In this document: piece after piece, positions 46,261 through 55,146 of the stretch | Numbering within the stretch: the stretch's first letter is position 1 | Layout: the number at the start of each line of letters is the position of its first letter | NCBI GenBank assembly: GCA_020636915.1 | Contig: JACJWV010000015.1 | Span: forward strand, 1-64,000 | Direction of reading: 5' to 3' | Origin: Nocardioides sp. | Lineage (GTDB): Bacteria > Actinomycetota > Actinomycetes > Propionibacteriales > Nocardioidaceae | DNA: 64,000 nucleotides | Program-made: the position numbers and the translations under genes | The notes under the pieces: model-generated | Database searches by the model: none | The model's input: only the letters and a program-made list of their open reading frames with translations | What the model was told of the DNA's origin: nothing

Positions 46261-46284
46261 GACGGTGTCCTAAGGTCCTCACCC

Positions 46285-47229
46285 ATGGCGAAGAAGTCCC
46301 GCACCAAGGCCCGTTCCCAGGTCGGCCGGCAGCAGCCGGCCGGGGAGGTCGGCCCGCGGCAGCCCTGCCCGTGCGGCTCCGGCAAGCGCTACAAGGCCTG
46401 CCACGGCGCGGCCGACGGCGCGCCCGCCCCGTTCGTGAGCCGCCCCTTCGAGGGGCTCCCCTCGGAGTGCGACATCGTCGCGATGCGCGAGCTCGTGCCG
46501 GCCGCGACCGCCCCGCTCACGCTGCGCGACGGTGACCGGCAGGTGCAGCTGTGCACGCTGCTGCCGATGGCGGCGCCGGCGATGGTCCGCGACAGCGGCG
46601 AGATCTGGCTGGGGCTGCAGGTCCAGCACCACTTCGGCGACCCGGCCCGCGACCTCGGGGCCGTGCTGGAGCGGGCGCTGCAGGCCGAGGCCGGCATCGT
46701 CGGTCTCACCGACCCGCCCGGCGAGGGACCGCGGCTGCAGGACCTGGTGATCGGCGACGCGCTCGATGTCACCGTCCACGAAGGGTTCGACTTCTGGATC
46801 GCCGACGTGCCCGAGACCGACCGGGCCGCGCTGGCCGCGGGCCTGGAGCAGGCCAACTCCGCCGCCTCGCCGACCGCGCGGCTGACGACGGTCGAGGCGG
46901 CGTACTGGACCGACGTCGGCGCGAAGGAGCACCTGCGCTGGGTGATGCCCGAGCCCGAGGGCCCGCTCCTCGACGCGCTCGCGCGGCTGCACGCGGCCGG
47001 CAAGGACGGGCTGGTCGAGGGGTCCCGGTTCGTCGGCATGTTCCGGGCGCACGGCCTGCTCGCGCCCGTCTGGGACCTCCCCCTCGGCACCGGCCCGGAG
47101 CCCCTGGAGGAGCCCGCGGAGCGGTTCGCCGCCGACCTGCGCGCCGCCCTCGAGGACACCTCGGAGCTGACCGGCGACGAGCGGTCGGCCCGCTCCGGGC
47201 TCGCCAACCGGCAGGTCACCCTGCGCTGA
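46285..47229 (+). CDS. DUF5926 family protein with N-terminal SEC-C motif
   Basis: A 314-residue protein. The N-terminus is basic (MAKKSRTKARSQVGR), followed by a SEC-C zinc motif, CPCGSGKRYKACHG (residues about 27-42), as in the SecA C-terminus. The remaining domain (DUF5926), with VSRPFEGLPSECDIVAMREL and a C-terminal Asp-rich helix, is actinobacteria-specific. SEC-C motifs bind zinc and often ribosomes or SecB-like partners, so a role in translation or targeting is possible but unproven. A TAAGGT box lies 8 nt before the ATG. The gap after its stop (47230-47413) holds nothing I can interpret. Confidence 0.82.
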   Translation: MAKKSRTKARSQVGRQQPAGEVGPRQPCPCGSGKRYKACHGAADGAPAPFVSRPFEGLPSECDIVAMRELVPAATAPLTLRDGDRQVQLCTLLPMAAPAMVRDSGEIWLGLQVQHHFGDPARDLGAVLERALQAEAGIVGLTDPPGEGPRLQDLVIGDALDVTVHEGFDFWIADVPETDRAALAAGLEQANSAASPTARLTTVEAAYWTDVGAKEHLRWVMPEPEGPLLDALARLHAAGKDGLVEGSRFVGMFRAHGLLAPVWDLPLGTGPEPLEEPAERFAADLRAALEDTSELTGDERSARSGLANRQVTLR

Positions 47230-47413
47230 CGGACGGCCGGGTTCCGTATTTCTCCGGCGAGTCGGCGTCGGGGAGTTGTGCCCGCGGAGCCGAGCGTCGT
47301 AGATTCGTGATGCTCGGTCGTTGTCGTGTCCCCCGTCGGCAGCGGCCGAGCTTCATTTCCCCTCGCCTCGTCATCCCAGCCCTCCGCGGCGTGTCTCGCG
47401 CCCACCGCCGGGA

Positions 47414-48325
47414 TCAGGCGCGGCGCAGCGCGAACGGCTGGAGCCGCGCGTAGCCCTTCACCGCGGTGCGGCGCACGCTGCGCAGCAGGTACGCCGGGTC
47501 CGCCTCGAGCTCGTCGTGGGCGCCGAGGTCGACCAGCACGGTGCCGGGCCGGGCCACCGAGGTGAGCCGGGCCGCGATGTTGACCGTCGGCCCGAAGACG
47601 TCGCCCAGCCGACTGACCACGGCGCCGTGCGCGAGCCCAGCACGGACCTCGGGGAACGGGTCGTCGTGGTCGGCACCGCGCTCGGTCAGCAGGAGCGCGG
47701 TCTCGGCCGCGTCGGCGGCCCGGTCGGCGACGAAGAGCACCTCGTCGCCGATGGTCTTGATGATCCGCCCGCCGTGGTCGACGACCAGGCCGGTCGCCTC
47801 GGACTCGAAGTGCTCGAGCCAGCTCACCAGCTCGCGCTCGTCGAGCCGCTTGCTGCGGGAGGTGTAGCCGACGATGTCGACGAAGCACACCGCCAGCTGT
47901 GACGTCGTGGCGTCGGTGTCGGTCGTCATGGTGCGGCCCAGGGCGCTGGCCAGGTGCCGCCGCCACGCGTAGGACTGGAGCGACTCGATCCGTGGCAGCA
48001 GGTCCTCGGCCAGCTCCTCGTCCGGGTCGACGTCGGACAGCAGGGCGGCCTGCCACTCCGCGAGGCGCGCGTAGCTGCGTCCCCAGGTGCGGACCAGCGC
48101 GGCCTGCGAGTCCGCACCGATGACCCCGCGCTCCATCAGCTCGCGGGCCTGGCGCAACGCGTCCACGTCCGCGTCGGTGAACGCGAGGTCGTCGTCGGCC
48201 GTGCGGGGGAACCCCAGCAGCCGCCACAGCTGCTCGGCGACCTCCAGGGGCACCCCGGCGCGCTCGGCCACCTCGACCCGGTTCAGCCCGGGTGGCCCGC
48301 CGAGCAGCAGGGGCTCGAAGTCCAC
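47414..48325 (-). CDS. Class III adenylate/guanylate cyclase
   Basis: A 303-residue soluble cyclase. The N-terminal 135 residues are helical, with a MerR-like start (VEVAERAGVPLEVAEQLWRLLG). The catalytic domain (about 143-300) has metal-binding Asp150 (FVDIVGYTS) and Asp194 (IKTIGDEVLF), purine-contacting Lys190, and the transition-state Asn/Arg in GPTVNIAARL (249/253). The usual Asp for adenine specificity is not in its standard place (GPTVN instead of GDTVN), so cAMP versus cGMP cannot be fixed. It starts 7 nt after a cyclic-nucleotide-binding gene, so the two form one operon that may sense its own product. Confidence 0.88.
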   Translation of the reverse strand: MDFEPLLLGGPPGLNRVEVAERAGVPLEVAEQLWRLLGFPRTADDDLAFTDADVDALRQARELMERGVIGADSQAALVRTWGRSYARLAEWQAALLSDVDPDEELAEDLLPRIESLQSYAWRRHLASALGRTMTTDTDATTSQLAVCFVDIVGYTSRSKRLDERELVSWLEHFESEATGLVVDHGGRIIKTIGDEVLFVADRAADAAETALLLTERGADHDDPFPEVRAGLAHGAVVSRLGDVFGPTVNIAARLTSVARPGTVLVDLGAHDELEADPAYLLRSVRRTAVKGYARLQPFALRRA

Positions 48326-48332
48326 GACGGCG

Positions 48333-48710
48333 CTACGTCGGCGTACCGAACCGCTCGAGCGCCACGGCCTCGAGGGCCGCGTGGAACGACGGCATCTCGT
48401 CGGAGAGCGTGCGCACGGCCTCGTCGGTGAAGTGGATCATCTCCAGCGGCGTGAGGGCGACGATCGACGCCGTGCGCAGCGAGTGGTTGACGATCGCGGC
48501 CTCGCCCACGATGTCGCCGGGGCCGAGCTGGGCGATCTCCTCACCGTGCTGCCGGACCGAGACGATCCCCTCGAGGATCACGTACGCCTTGTCGGCCGGG
48601 GTCCGCTCCCAGATCGGTGACCAGCCCTGCGGTACGCGCACGCGCGTTCCCGCCGCACTGATCCGCGCGATCTCCTCGGGTGTGAACGCGTCGTAGAACG
48701 AGTCAGCCAT
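48333..48710 (-). CDS. Stand-alone cyclic nucleotide-binding domain protein
   Basis: A 125-residue protein consisting of one cNMP-binding beta-barrel. The phosphate-binding cassette is GDIVGEAAIVNHSLRTASI, with Gly69-Glu70 and Arg79-Thr80 in the positions that bind the cyclic phosphate and ribose of CRP/PKA domains. There is no DNA-binding or kinase domain, so it must act by protein interaction. It is the first gene of a two-gene operon with the class III cyclase only 7 nt downstream. Control of the cyclase by its product, or a signalling relay, is the obvious inference. An AAGGCGG-type ribosome site lies upstream of the ATG. Confidence 0.85.
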   Translation of the reverse strand: MADSFYDAFTPEEIARISAAGTRVRVPQGWSPIWERTPADKAYVILEGIVSVRQHGEEIAQLGPGDIVGEAAIVNHSLRTASIVALTPLEMIHFTDEAVRTLSDEMPSFHAALEAVALERFGTPT

Positions 48711-48806
48711 GTGGTCCGCCTTCCTGCCTCACCCTCCCCGCGGCGATCCTGCCCGGCGGCCGACCGGGTGTAAACCGGGGTGGGAGGCATGTCATAGCGT
48801 TCCGGC

Positions 48807-50333
48807 GTGCCCAGCCTGCTGATCAGGGACGCCCGCCTCGTCCCCCTGTGCGACGGTGACGTCCCGCTCGACGTCCCGCTCGACCCGCCACTCGACGTGG
48901 CCGTGACCGACGGCGTCGTCTCCGCGGTCGGCGCCGGGCTGGACCGGCCCGCGGGCGCCGAGGAGGTCGATGCCGGGGGCCGCTGGCTGGTGCCGGGGTT
49001 GTGGGACCAGCACACGCACCTCGCGCAGTGGACGCTCACCTCCCAGCGCCTGGACCTCGCCGGGGCGCGCTCGCCCGAGGACGCCGTCCGGGCGGTCGCC
49101 GAGCGGATCGCGGCCTACCCGGACCTCCCGGTCATCGGCTGGGGCCACCGGTCCGGGGTGTGGGACCGCGAGGTGACCGTCTCCGAGCTCGACGCGGTCT
49201 CCGGTGACACCGCGGTCGTCCTGATCAGCGGCGACGGGCACCACGCCTGGCTCAACACCACCGCGCTCATGCACCTCGCGATGCCGGTGCGCGACTCGGT
49301 GGTGCGCGAGACCGAGTGGTTCGCGGCGTACCCCCGCCTGGTCACGCTCGTCGGCAACGACGGCACCTCGCCCGAGGCCTACCGCCGGATGCTCGAGGTC
49401 GCGGCCGCCCAGGGCATCACCGGCCTGGTGGACTTCGAGTTCGGCGCGAGCCGCGAGGAGTGGGTCGAGCGGTGGGACCAGGGGTGCGACCTGCTGCGGG
49501 TGCGGTGGGCGACCTACGCCGACACCCTCGACGACGTCGTCGGGGCCGGTCTGCGCACCGGGGACCCCCTCGGGCGCGACCCGCGGCTGACGATGGGGCC
49601 GCTGAAGATCATCAGCGACGGGTCGCTCAACACCCGGACCGCGTGGTGCTGCGAGCCGTACGGCGACGCCCACCGTCTGGAGTACCCCGCCGGTCAGCCG
49701 AACCTCTCCGGCGCCGAGCTCCGCGAGCTCCTGGCGCGCGCCCACGCGGGCGGGCTGGAGGTGGCCACCCACGCGATCGGCGACGCGGCGGTGCGCGAGG
49801 CGCTGGCGGCGTACGCCGACACCGGCGCGCGCGGGTCCGTCGAGCACGCCCAGATGGCGCGTCGCGAGGACGTGCGCCGGATGGCGGAGCTGGGGGTCCG
49901 CGCCAGCATCCAGCCGGCCCACCTGCTCGACGACCGCGACGTGACCGAGCGGATCTGGGGTGAGCGATCCGAGCGGTGCTTCGCGTTCCGCTGGATGCTC
50001 GAGGACGGCGTCGAGCTCGCGCTCGGGTCGGACGCCCCGGTGTCCCCGCTCGATCCGTGGCTGGCGATGGCCGCCGCCGTGCACCGCAGCGCCGACGAGC
50101 GGGACCCGTGGCACGGCGAGCAGGCGCTGACGGTGCGCGAGGCGCTGGCCGCCTCCGTGGACGGGCAGCCGACGGTGCGGCCGGGCTCGCGCGGCGACCT
50201 GGTGCTGCTCGACCGCGACCCGCTGCTGCGCGACCTCGACCAGACCGACACGTCCGGACTGGCCGTCGCGCTGCGGGCGATGTCCTCGGCCCTCACGGTC
50301 GTCGATGGCCGCGTGGTCCACGACGCCCGCTGA
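48807..50333 (+). CDS. Amidohydrolase family protein (YtcJ-like)
   Basis: A 508-residue metal-dependent hydrolase. The N-terminal beta sandwich starts SLLIRDARLVPLCDGDV. The first metal-binding motif is GLWDQHTHL. His ligands recur in EVATHAIGDAAV and GSVEHAQM, and the last Asp in LALGSDAPVSPLDPW. The layout is that of the YtcJ/AepA group of amidohydrolases, which act on cyclic amides or N-acyl bonds; the substrate is unknown. TAGCGT lies 6 nt before the GTG start. There is no signal peptide. The stop lies 4 nt before a set of phased repeats. Confidence 0.85.
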   Translation: MPSLLIRDARLVPLCDGDVPLDVPLDPPLDVAVTDGVVSAVGAGLDRPAGAEEVDAGGRWLVPGLWDQHTHLAQWTLTSQRLDLAGARSPEDAVRAVAERIAAYPDLPVIGWGHRSGVWDREVTVSELDAVSGDTAVVLISGDGHHAWLNTTALMHLAMPVRDSVVRETEWFAAYPRLVTLVGNDGTSPEAYRRMLEVAAAQGITGLVDFEFGASREEWVERWDQGCDLLRVRWATYADTLDDVVGAGLRTGDPLGRDPRLTMGPLKIISDGSLNTRTAWCCEPYGDAHRLEYPAGQPNLSGAELRELLARAHAGGLEVATHAIGDAAVREALAAYADTGARGSVEHAQMARREDVRRMAELGVRASIQPAHLLDDRDVTERIWGERSERCFAFRWMLEDGVELALGSDAPVSPLDPWLAMAAAVHRSADERDPWHGEQALTVREALAASVDGQPTVRPGSRGDLVLLDRDPLLRDLDQTDTSGLAVALRAMSSALTVVDGRVVHDAR

Positions 50334-50336
50334 CCG

Positions 50337-50450
50337 TCGAGTCGAGAGTTCCGTCGGTCGAGTCGAGAGTTGTGACGGGCGCCGACGCGAGAAGTCCGGA
50401 CTCGACGGGCGGGAAGTACCGACTCGACCGACGGAAGTCCCGACTCGACC
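50337..50450. repeat. Phased 21-22-nt repeats, two direct then three inverted
   Basis: Two direct units beginning TCGAGTCGAGAGTT (50337 and 50358) are followed by three inverted units ending in GACTCGA or GACTCGACC. All relate to the 21-nt units at 12368-12430. The centre is near 50383. The spacing of about 21 bp puts the units on one face of the helix. It fills the whole gap between the convergent amidohydrolase and SGNH genes. Confidence 0.75.
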
Positions 50451-50454
50451 GGCC

Positions 50455-51366
50455 TCAGCCCTGGAGCGTCTCGAGCACCAGCCGCGCCACCTGCTGCTGC
50501 TCCACCGCGAGCGGGTGGTAGGCCAGGGCCGTCGACGCACTGGTGACGCGGCCGTTGATCCAGGGGTCGTCGGCGCAGATGTCGTGTCCGGCGGTGGGCG
50601 CCCAGACGTCGACGTACTCGGCGTCGGCCCGCTCCGCCGCCGCGCGGACCGCCTCGGTCAGGCGCTCGTTGATGCCACGGGCGAAGGGGTAGTCGCCCGT
50701 GGCCAGCGGCAGCAGGTCGCAGGTGCCGCTGGCGGGGATGATCTGCGGGTAGCCGACGACGAGGACGCGGGCGTGGGGCGACCGCTCGCGCACGTCGCGC
50801 ACCACCCGGGCGACGTGCTCGGTGATGTCGGCGAACGTGGTGGCGAGGCGGCCGCCCCCGCGGGAGGCGAAGGAGTCGCGGCAGGGGGAGCCGGCCGGGT
50901 CGGTCGCCGCCACCTGCACGCACCGGCCGAGGACGCCCCCGAACAGCCGGTCGTCGTTGCCGCCGAGGCCGATCGTCACCAGGTCGGTGGTCGCCTGCAG
51001 CGCATCGAGCTGGGGCGGCACCGAGCCGGTGCGACCGGTCTGCGGCTCCGTCGTGTTGCGGGTGCTCGCGCCGCTGCAGCTGACGTCGGTGAGCACGGTG
51101 CCGGACATCGCCTCGGCCACCAGCGCCGGGTAGTTCACGGCCGAGCGCAGGCAGATCGTGGTGGTGTCGGTCGGCGGGACCAGGGGCGCGGCCGTGTAGG
51201 AGTCACCCAGCGCGACGTACTGGTCGTAGCGCGTCGGCACCGCGGCCGGTGAGCCCGTCGTCCGCGCCGGGGCCGCCTCCGGGGTGGTGGCCGGGCTCGA
51301 GCACCCGCCGAGCGCGAGCGCGCCCGCCAGCGCCAGGGCGACAGCGAGCCGCCGGGTCCGAGACAT
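50455..51366 (-). CDS. SGNH/GDSL hydrolase lipoprotein
   Basis: A 303-residue exported lipoprotein with lipobox Cys22 (ALALGGC). The mature enzyme has the SGNH blocks: GDSYTAAP with Ser56, a Gly in SCSGASTRNT, GLGGNDDRLF, and DPWINGRV...YHPLAV with the Asp-x-x-His of the triad. Several Cys pairs suggest disulfides, as in the Streptomyces extracellular SGNH lipases. It should hydrolyse esters (lipids or acylated glycans) at the cell surface. TACCGT lies 6 nt before the ATG. It is divergent from the CDF gene. Confidence 0.9.
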   Translation of the reverse strand: MSRTRRLAVALALAGALALGGCSSPATTPEAAPARTTGSPAAVPTRYDQYVALGDSYTAAPLVPPTDTTTICLRSAVNYPALVAEAMSGTVLTDVSCSGASTRNTTEPQTGRTGSVPPQLDALQATTDLVTIGLGGNDDRLFGGVLGRCVQVAATDPAGSPCRDSFASRGGGRLATTFADITEHVARVVRDVRERSPHARVLVVGYPQIIPASGTCDLLPLATGDYPFARGINERLTEAVRAAAERADAEYVDVWAPTAGHDICADDPWINGRVTSASTALAYHPLAVEQQQVARLVLETLQG

Positions 51367-51422
51367 GCCCCGACGGTACGTCGGATGGTGTGGCCGGCGC
51401 CGGGCCGGGTACGAGTGACCCC

Positions 51423-52385
51423 ATGGCAGCGAGCTCCGCGATCCCCGAGGAACCGGCAGAGGACCAGTCCCTCCTCACCGTCGTCGTCGCGCTCGTCGCC
51501 AACGGCCTGCTGGCGGTGGCGAAGTCGGTCGCGGGGTTCCTCACCGGTTCTGCCTCGATGCTCGCCGAGGCGGCGCACTCGTGGGCCGACACCGGCAACG
51601 AGGTCTTCCTGCTGGTGGCCGAGCGCCAGGGCAGCCGCCCTCGCGACGCCGACCACCCCCGCGGCTACGGCCGGGCGACCTACATCTGGTCCCTGGTGGC
51701 GGCCTTCGGACTCTTCTCCGCCGGCGCGGTCGTCTCGGTCTGGCACGGGGTCACCGAGCTCACCGCCGAGGGCGCGGAGGAGACCAGCTACCTGGTCAAC
51801 TACGTCGTCCTGGGCATCGCGCTGGTGCTCGAGGGCACGTCCTTCGTCCAGGCATCCCGCCAGGTGCACGGTGCCGCGCAGCGCTTCGGGCTGCATCCGT
51901 TGCGCTACGTGGCGCGCACCTCGAACCCGACCCTGCGTGCGGTGTTCTTCGAGGACTTCTCCGCGCTGCTCGGCATCCTGCTCGCCGGCACCGGCATCGC
52001 CCTCCACCAGCTCACCGGCGACAAGGTGTGGGACGCCGTGGGCTCGATCTCGATCGGGGTCCTGCTGGCCTTCGTCGCGGTGTTCCTCATGCGCCGCAAC
52101 ATGCAGTACCTCCTCGGCGAGGGCCTGACCCCGGAGATGCAGTCGAAGGTGATCGCCCAGCTGCTGGAGCACCACGCGATCGACCGGATCACCTACCTCC
52201 ACGTGGAGTACGTCGGCCCGCAGCGGCTGTTCATCGTCGCGGCCGTGGATCTCACCGGCGACGACGCGGAGCCCGACCTCGCCGTACGGCTGCGCCAGGT
52301 CGAGGCCGACCTGGAGGACGACGACCTGATCGAGGACGCCGTGCTCACCCTCTCGCTCCCCGACGAGCCCGCGCTGGTGCCGTAG
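51423..52385 (+). CDS. Cation diffusion facilitator transporter
   Basis: A 320-residue transporter with six TM helices and a C-terminal cytosolic domain. TM2 holds HSWAD (HxxxD) in LAEAAHSWADTGNEVFLL. TM5 has FFEDFSALLG, with Glu where most zinc CDFs have His. This arrangement matches the ZnT9-like subfamily, so metal selectivity may differ from classical zinc exporters. The C-terminal domain (YVGPQRLFIVAAVDLTGD) is the usual regulatory ferredoxin-like fold. It should export a divalent metal in exchange for protons. A TACGAG(T) box lies about 6 nt before the ATG. Confidence 0.87.
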   Translation: MAASSAIPEEPAEDQSLLTVVVALVANGLLAVAKSVAGFLTGSASMLAEAAHSWADTGNEVFLLVAERQGSRPRDADHPRGYGRATYIWSLVAAFGLFSAGAVVSVWHGVTELTAEGAEETSYLVNYVVLGIALVLEGTSFVQASRQVHGAAQRFGLHPLRYVARTSNPTLRAVFFEDFSALLGILLAGTGIALHQLTGDKVWDAVGSISIGVLLAFVAVFLMRRNMQYLLGEGLTPEMQSKVIAQLLEHHAIDRITYLHVEYVGPQRLFIVAAVDLTGDDAEPDLAVRLRQVEADLEDDDLIEDAVLTLSLPDEPALVP

Positions 52386-52400
52386 GTCGGCGCTGCGCCC

Positions 52401-53051
52401 TCAGCCGCGCAGGTAGGCCAGCACCGCCGACACGCGACGGTCCGAGGCCGGGTCCAGGCGGAGCTTGGCGAAGATGCTGCCGACGTGCTTGCGGACGGCC
52501 GCCTCGCTGACGACCAGCTCGGCCGCGATCGAGCCGTTGGTGCGTCCCTCGGCCATCAGCGCCAGCACCTCCCGCTCGCGACCGGTCAGCGACGCCAGCG
52601 GGCCGTCCTCACGGCGCCGTCCCAGCAGCTGACGCACCACCTCCGGGTCGACGACGGTCTCGCCGGCCGCGACCCGGGACACGCTGTCGAGGAACTCGCG
52701 GACGTGCCCGACCCGGTCCTTGAGGAGGTAGCCGACGCCGCCGCCGGGGGTGGAGTCGAGGAGCTCGGGGACGTACGCCTCGGCGACGTAGGCCGACAGC
52801 ACCAGCACGGCGACCTCGGGGTGCTCGGCGCGGATCCGCGCGGCGGCGCGCAGGCCCTCGTCGGTGTGGGTCGGCGGCATCCGGATGTCGGTGACGACGA
52901 TGTCCGGGAGCTCGCGCGCGGTGTAGGCGAGCAGCGCGTCCGCGTCGCCGACGGCCGCGACCACCTCGTGCCCGGCCCGTTCGAGGATGCCGACCAGCCC
53001 CTCGCGCAGCAGGGCGGCGTCCTCGGCGAGCACGATCCTCAGCACGGGCAC
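52401..53051 (-). CDS. NarL/LuxR family response regulator
   Basis: A 216-residue two-component regulator. The receiver domain has the acidic pocket in LRIVLAEDAALL, phosphoacceptor Asp55 in VVTDIRMPP, and Lys in YLLKDRV. The C-terminal GerE HTH is LTGREREVLALMAEGRTNGSIAAELVVSEAAVRKHV. Phosphorylated by the upstream kinase, it should activate the divergent ABC transporter genes and possibly its own operon. Two GTG starts are possible (53051 or 53045); both overlap the kinase stop, so translation is coupled. The C-terminus ends AVLAYLRG as usual for this group. Confidence 0.92.
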   Translation of the reverse strand: MPVLRIVLAEDAALLREGLVGILERAGHEVVAAVGDADALLAYTARELPDIVVTDIRMPPTHTDEGLRAAARIRAEHPEVAVLVLSAYVAEAYVPELLDSTPGGGVGYLLKDRVGHVREFLDSVSRVAAGETVVDPEVVRQLLGRRREDGPLASLTGREREVLALMAEGRTNGSIAAELVVSEAAVRKHVGSIFAKLRLDPASDRRVSAVLAYLRG

Positions 53052-54295
53052 TCCATCCGCACCTCGGTCGGCCCACCGGTCGGGCTGGTCACCACCAGCG
53101 AGCCGCCGAGCGCCTCGAGCCGCAGGCCGAGCCCGCGCAGACCGCTGCCGGCGTCCTCGTCCGTGTCGGTCACCCGTGCGCCGCCGTGGCCGTCGTCCAC
53201 CACCGTCAGGACGAGCGCCCCGCCGCGCCGCCAGGCGTGCACCTCGGCGCGGCCGGCGTCGGAGTGGCGCGCGACGTTGGTGAGCGCCTCGCTCACGACG
53301 AAGTACGCCGCCGCCTCGACCGGCCCGGGGAGCCGGTCGTCGAGGTGGATGTCGACGGCGACGGGCACCGGGGAGCGGTCCGCGACCTCGTGCACGGCGG
53401 CCGCGAGCCCGCGGTCGACCAGCACCCGCGGATGGATGCCGCGGACCGTGCTGCGCAGGTCGTCGAGCGCCGCCTCGGCCTGCTGGTGCGCCTGCTCGAC
53501 CAGGGCCAGGGCCGGCCCCGGCGGCACCTCCATCTCGGCCCGGCCCAGGGTCATCGTGAGGGCGACCAGCTGCTGCTGGACGCCGTCGTGCAGGTCCCGC
53601 TCGATCCGCTTCCGCTCGGTCTCGAAGGCGTCGACCAGGTCGACCCGCGACCGCCGCAGGTCGGCGACCGCTGCCGCGAGCTCGATCTCCCGCGGGTCCA
53701 GCAGGAGGCGCGCGAGCGCTGCCTGCGCGACCCCGACGACCCCGACCAGGTAGGCCGACCCCGCCAGGGCCACCAGCCCGATGAGCGCCGCCAGCCAGGC
53801 CTCCGCTCCGGGGTCGACCTGCCAGCCGAGCATCTCGAGCCGGTCCACCCGGGCGAGCCAGGGTGCGAGCAGCAGGACCGCGGGCACGGTGACCGCGAAG
53901 ACGACGACCAGCGCGTCGAGTGGCCAGAGGACCACCGACACGAGGAAGGCATAGCCGACCTCGCGCCACGAGACCGGCAGTCGCCGGCCGGCGCGCAGCC
54001 GCTCGCGCCAGGTCATCCCCGACGGTGCGGAGCCCAGCACCAGCCGCAGACGGGCGCGCTCGACGACGCCGAGCAGCCCGGCCAGGACGGGCACCGTGGC
54101 GAGGACGACGATGCCGACGAGGACCACCAGCGTCGCGACGCCGAGGAAGAGCGTGACCGTGAGGAGGACCAGCGACAGGACGCCGATGGGCACGGTGGTG
54201 AGCAGGTATGCGAGCGCACCCCACGGCCACCGGGAGCCCAGGTAGCGGCCGGGCCGGGAGCGCAGCGCGGCCCAGGCGTCCGGCGTACGGCTCAT
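53039..54295 (-). CDS. Two-component sensor histidine kinase (HisKA_3)
   Basis: A 418-residue membrane kinase. About four to five TM helices occupy residues 25-200, with no large external domain, so it senses within or near the membrane. The phosphoacceptor region is ERKRIERDLHDGVQQQLVAL (His about 236), then the HATPase domain with AAYFVVSEALTNVARHSDA (N-box) and GLRGLGLRLEALGG (G-box). It pairs with the coupled LuxR-type regulator. The gene is divergent from an ABC exporter of the MacB/BceAB style, a setting typical of antibiotic or envelope stress sensing. TAGGGT lies 6 nt before the ATG. Confidence 0.92.
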   Translation of the reverse strand: MSRTPDAWAALRSRPGRYLGSRWPWGALAYLLTTVPIGVLSLVLLTVTLFLGVATLVVLVGIVVLATVPVLAGLLGVVERARLRLVLGSAPSGMTWRERLRAGRRLPVSWREVGYAFLVSVVLWPLDALVVVFAVTVPAVLLLAPWLARVDRLEMLGWQVDPGAEAWLAALIGLVALAGSAYLVGVVGVAQAALARLLLDPREIELAAAVADLRRSRVDLVDAFETERKRIERDLHDGVQQQLVALTMTLGRAEMEVPPGPALALVEQAHQQAEAALDDLRSTVRGIHPRVLVDRGLAAAVHEVADRSPVPVAVDIHLDDRLPGPVEAAAYFVVSEALTNVARHSDAGRAEVHAWRRGGALVLTVVDDGHGGARVTDTDEDAGSGLRGLGLRLEALGGSLVVTSPTGGPTEVRMECPC

Positions 54296-54402
54296 GCCTC
54301 GACCCTAGGGCGACCACCGGCGGCGCGGGGTAGCGCGCGCGCTACCCGCGGTGTCGCGCGTGAGCCATCGCCGGGGCCGCTGCGCGGGCGTGGGATGGAG
54401 CC

Positions 54403-55146
54403 ATGAGCACCACTGTCCGGACGGCGACGGCCGTCGCCCTCGACGGCGTCACCCGCGTCTACTCCTCCCGCGCCGGCGACGTGCACGCCCTGCGCGGGGT
54501 GACCCACGCCTTCCCGCAGGGCAGCTTCACCGCGATCATGGGCCCGTCCGGCTCCGGGAAGTCCACGCTGCTCCAGGTCGCCGCCGGCCTGGACCGGCCG
54601 ACCCGCGGCGAGGTCGTGATCGGCGGGACGCCGCTCGGCGGGATGGACCAGACCGGCCTCACGAAGCTCCGGCGGACCGCGATGGGCTTCGTCTTCCAGT
54701 CCTACAACCTGCTCGACGCGCTCACGGCGTACGAGAACGTCGCCCTCCCCGCCCGGCTCGCGGGCCGGCGCGTCGACCGGGCGGCGGTCCTGGAGGCGCT
54801 GCGCCAGGTCGGTCTGGAGGACCTGGCGCGGCGCCGTCCGCCGGAGCTGTCCGGCGGTCAGCAGCAGCGGGTGGCGATCGCCCGCGCCCTGCACCTGCGT
54901 CCACAGGTCGTCTTCGCCGACGAGCCGACGGGTGCGCTGGACCGCGGGTCGGGCCGGCAGGTCCTCGAGCTGGTGCGCGAGGTCTCCGACGAGCAGGGCC
55001 AGACGGTCGTGATGGTCACCCACGACCCGCTCGCGGCGTCCTACGCCCACAGCGTGCTGTTCCTCGCCGACGGGCTGGTCGTCGGCCGTCTCGACCGCGC
55101 TGACGCCACGCGCATCGCCGCCGCGATGAGCGAGCTCGAGCGATGA
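54403..55146 (+). CDS. ABC transporter ATP-binding protein (MacB/LolD-like)
   Basis: A 247-residue ATPase. Walker A is GPSGSGKST (47-55), the Q-loop lies in VFQSYNLLDALTAYENV, the signature is LSGGQQQRVAIARAL, and Walker B is VVFADEPTGALD. The ENV and TGALD blocks are typical of the MacB/LolD/BceA exporters. Its stop overlaps the ATG of the permease gene (ATGA), so the two are coupled. The transporter probably uses mechanotransmission to act on peptides or lipoproteins at the membrane. Expression is likely controlled by the divergent two-component system. Confidence 0.92.
   Translation: MSTTVRTATAVALDGVTRVYSSRAGDVHALRGVTHAFPQGSFTAIMGPSGSGKSTLLQVAAGLDRPTRGEVVIGGTPLGGMDQTGLTKLRRTAMGFVFQSYNLLDALTAYENVALPARLAGRRVDRAAVLEALRQVGLEDLARRRPPELSGGQQQRVAIARALHLRPQVVFADEPTGALDRGSGRQVLELVREVSDEQGQTVVMVTHDPLAASYAHSVLFLADGLVVGRLDRADATRIAAAMSELER

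Noticed and set aside
45828..46284. Possible protein gene in the 457-bp gap
   Set aside because: Open frames on both strands merely read through the palindromic element and have no start signal or recognisable domain.
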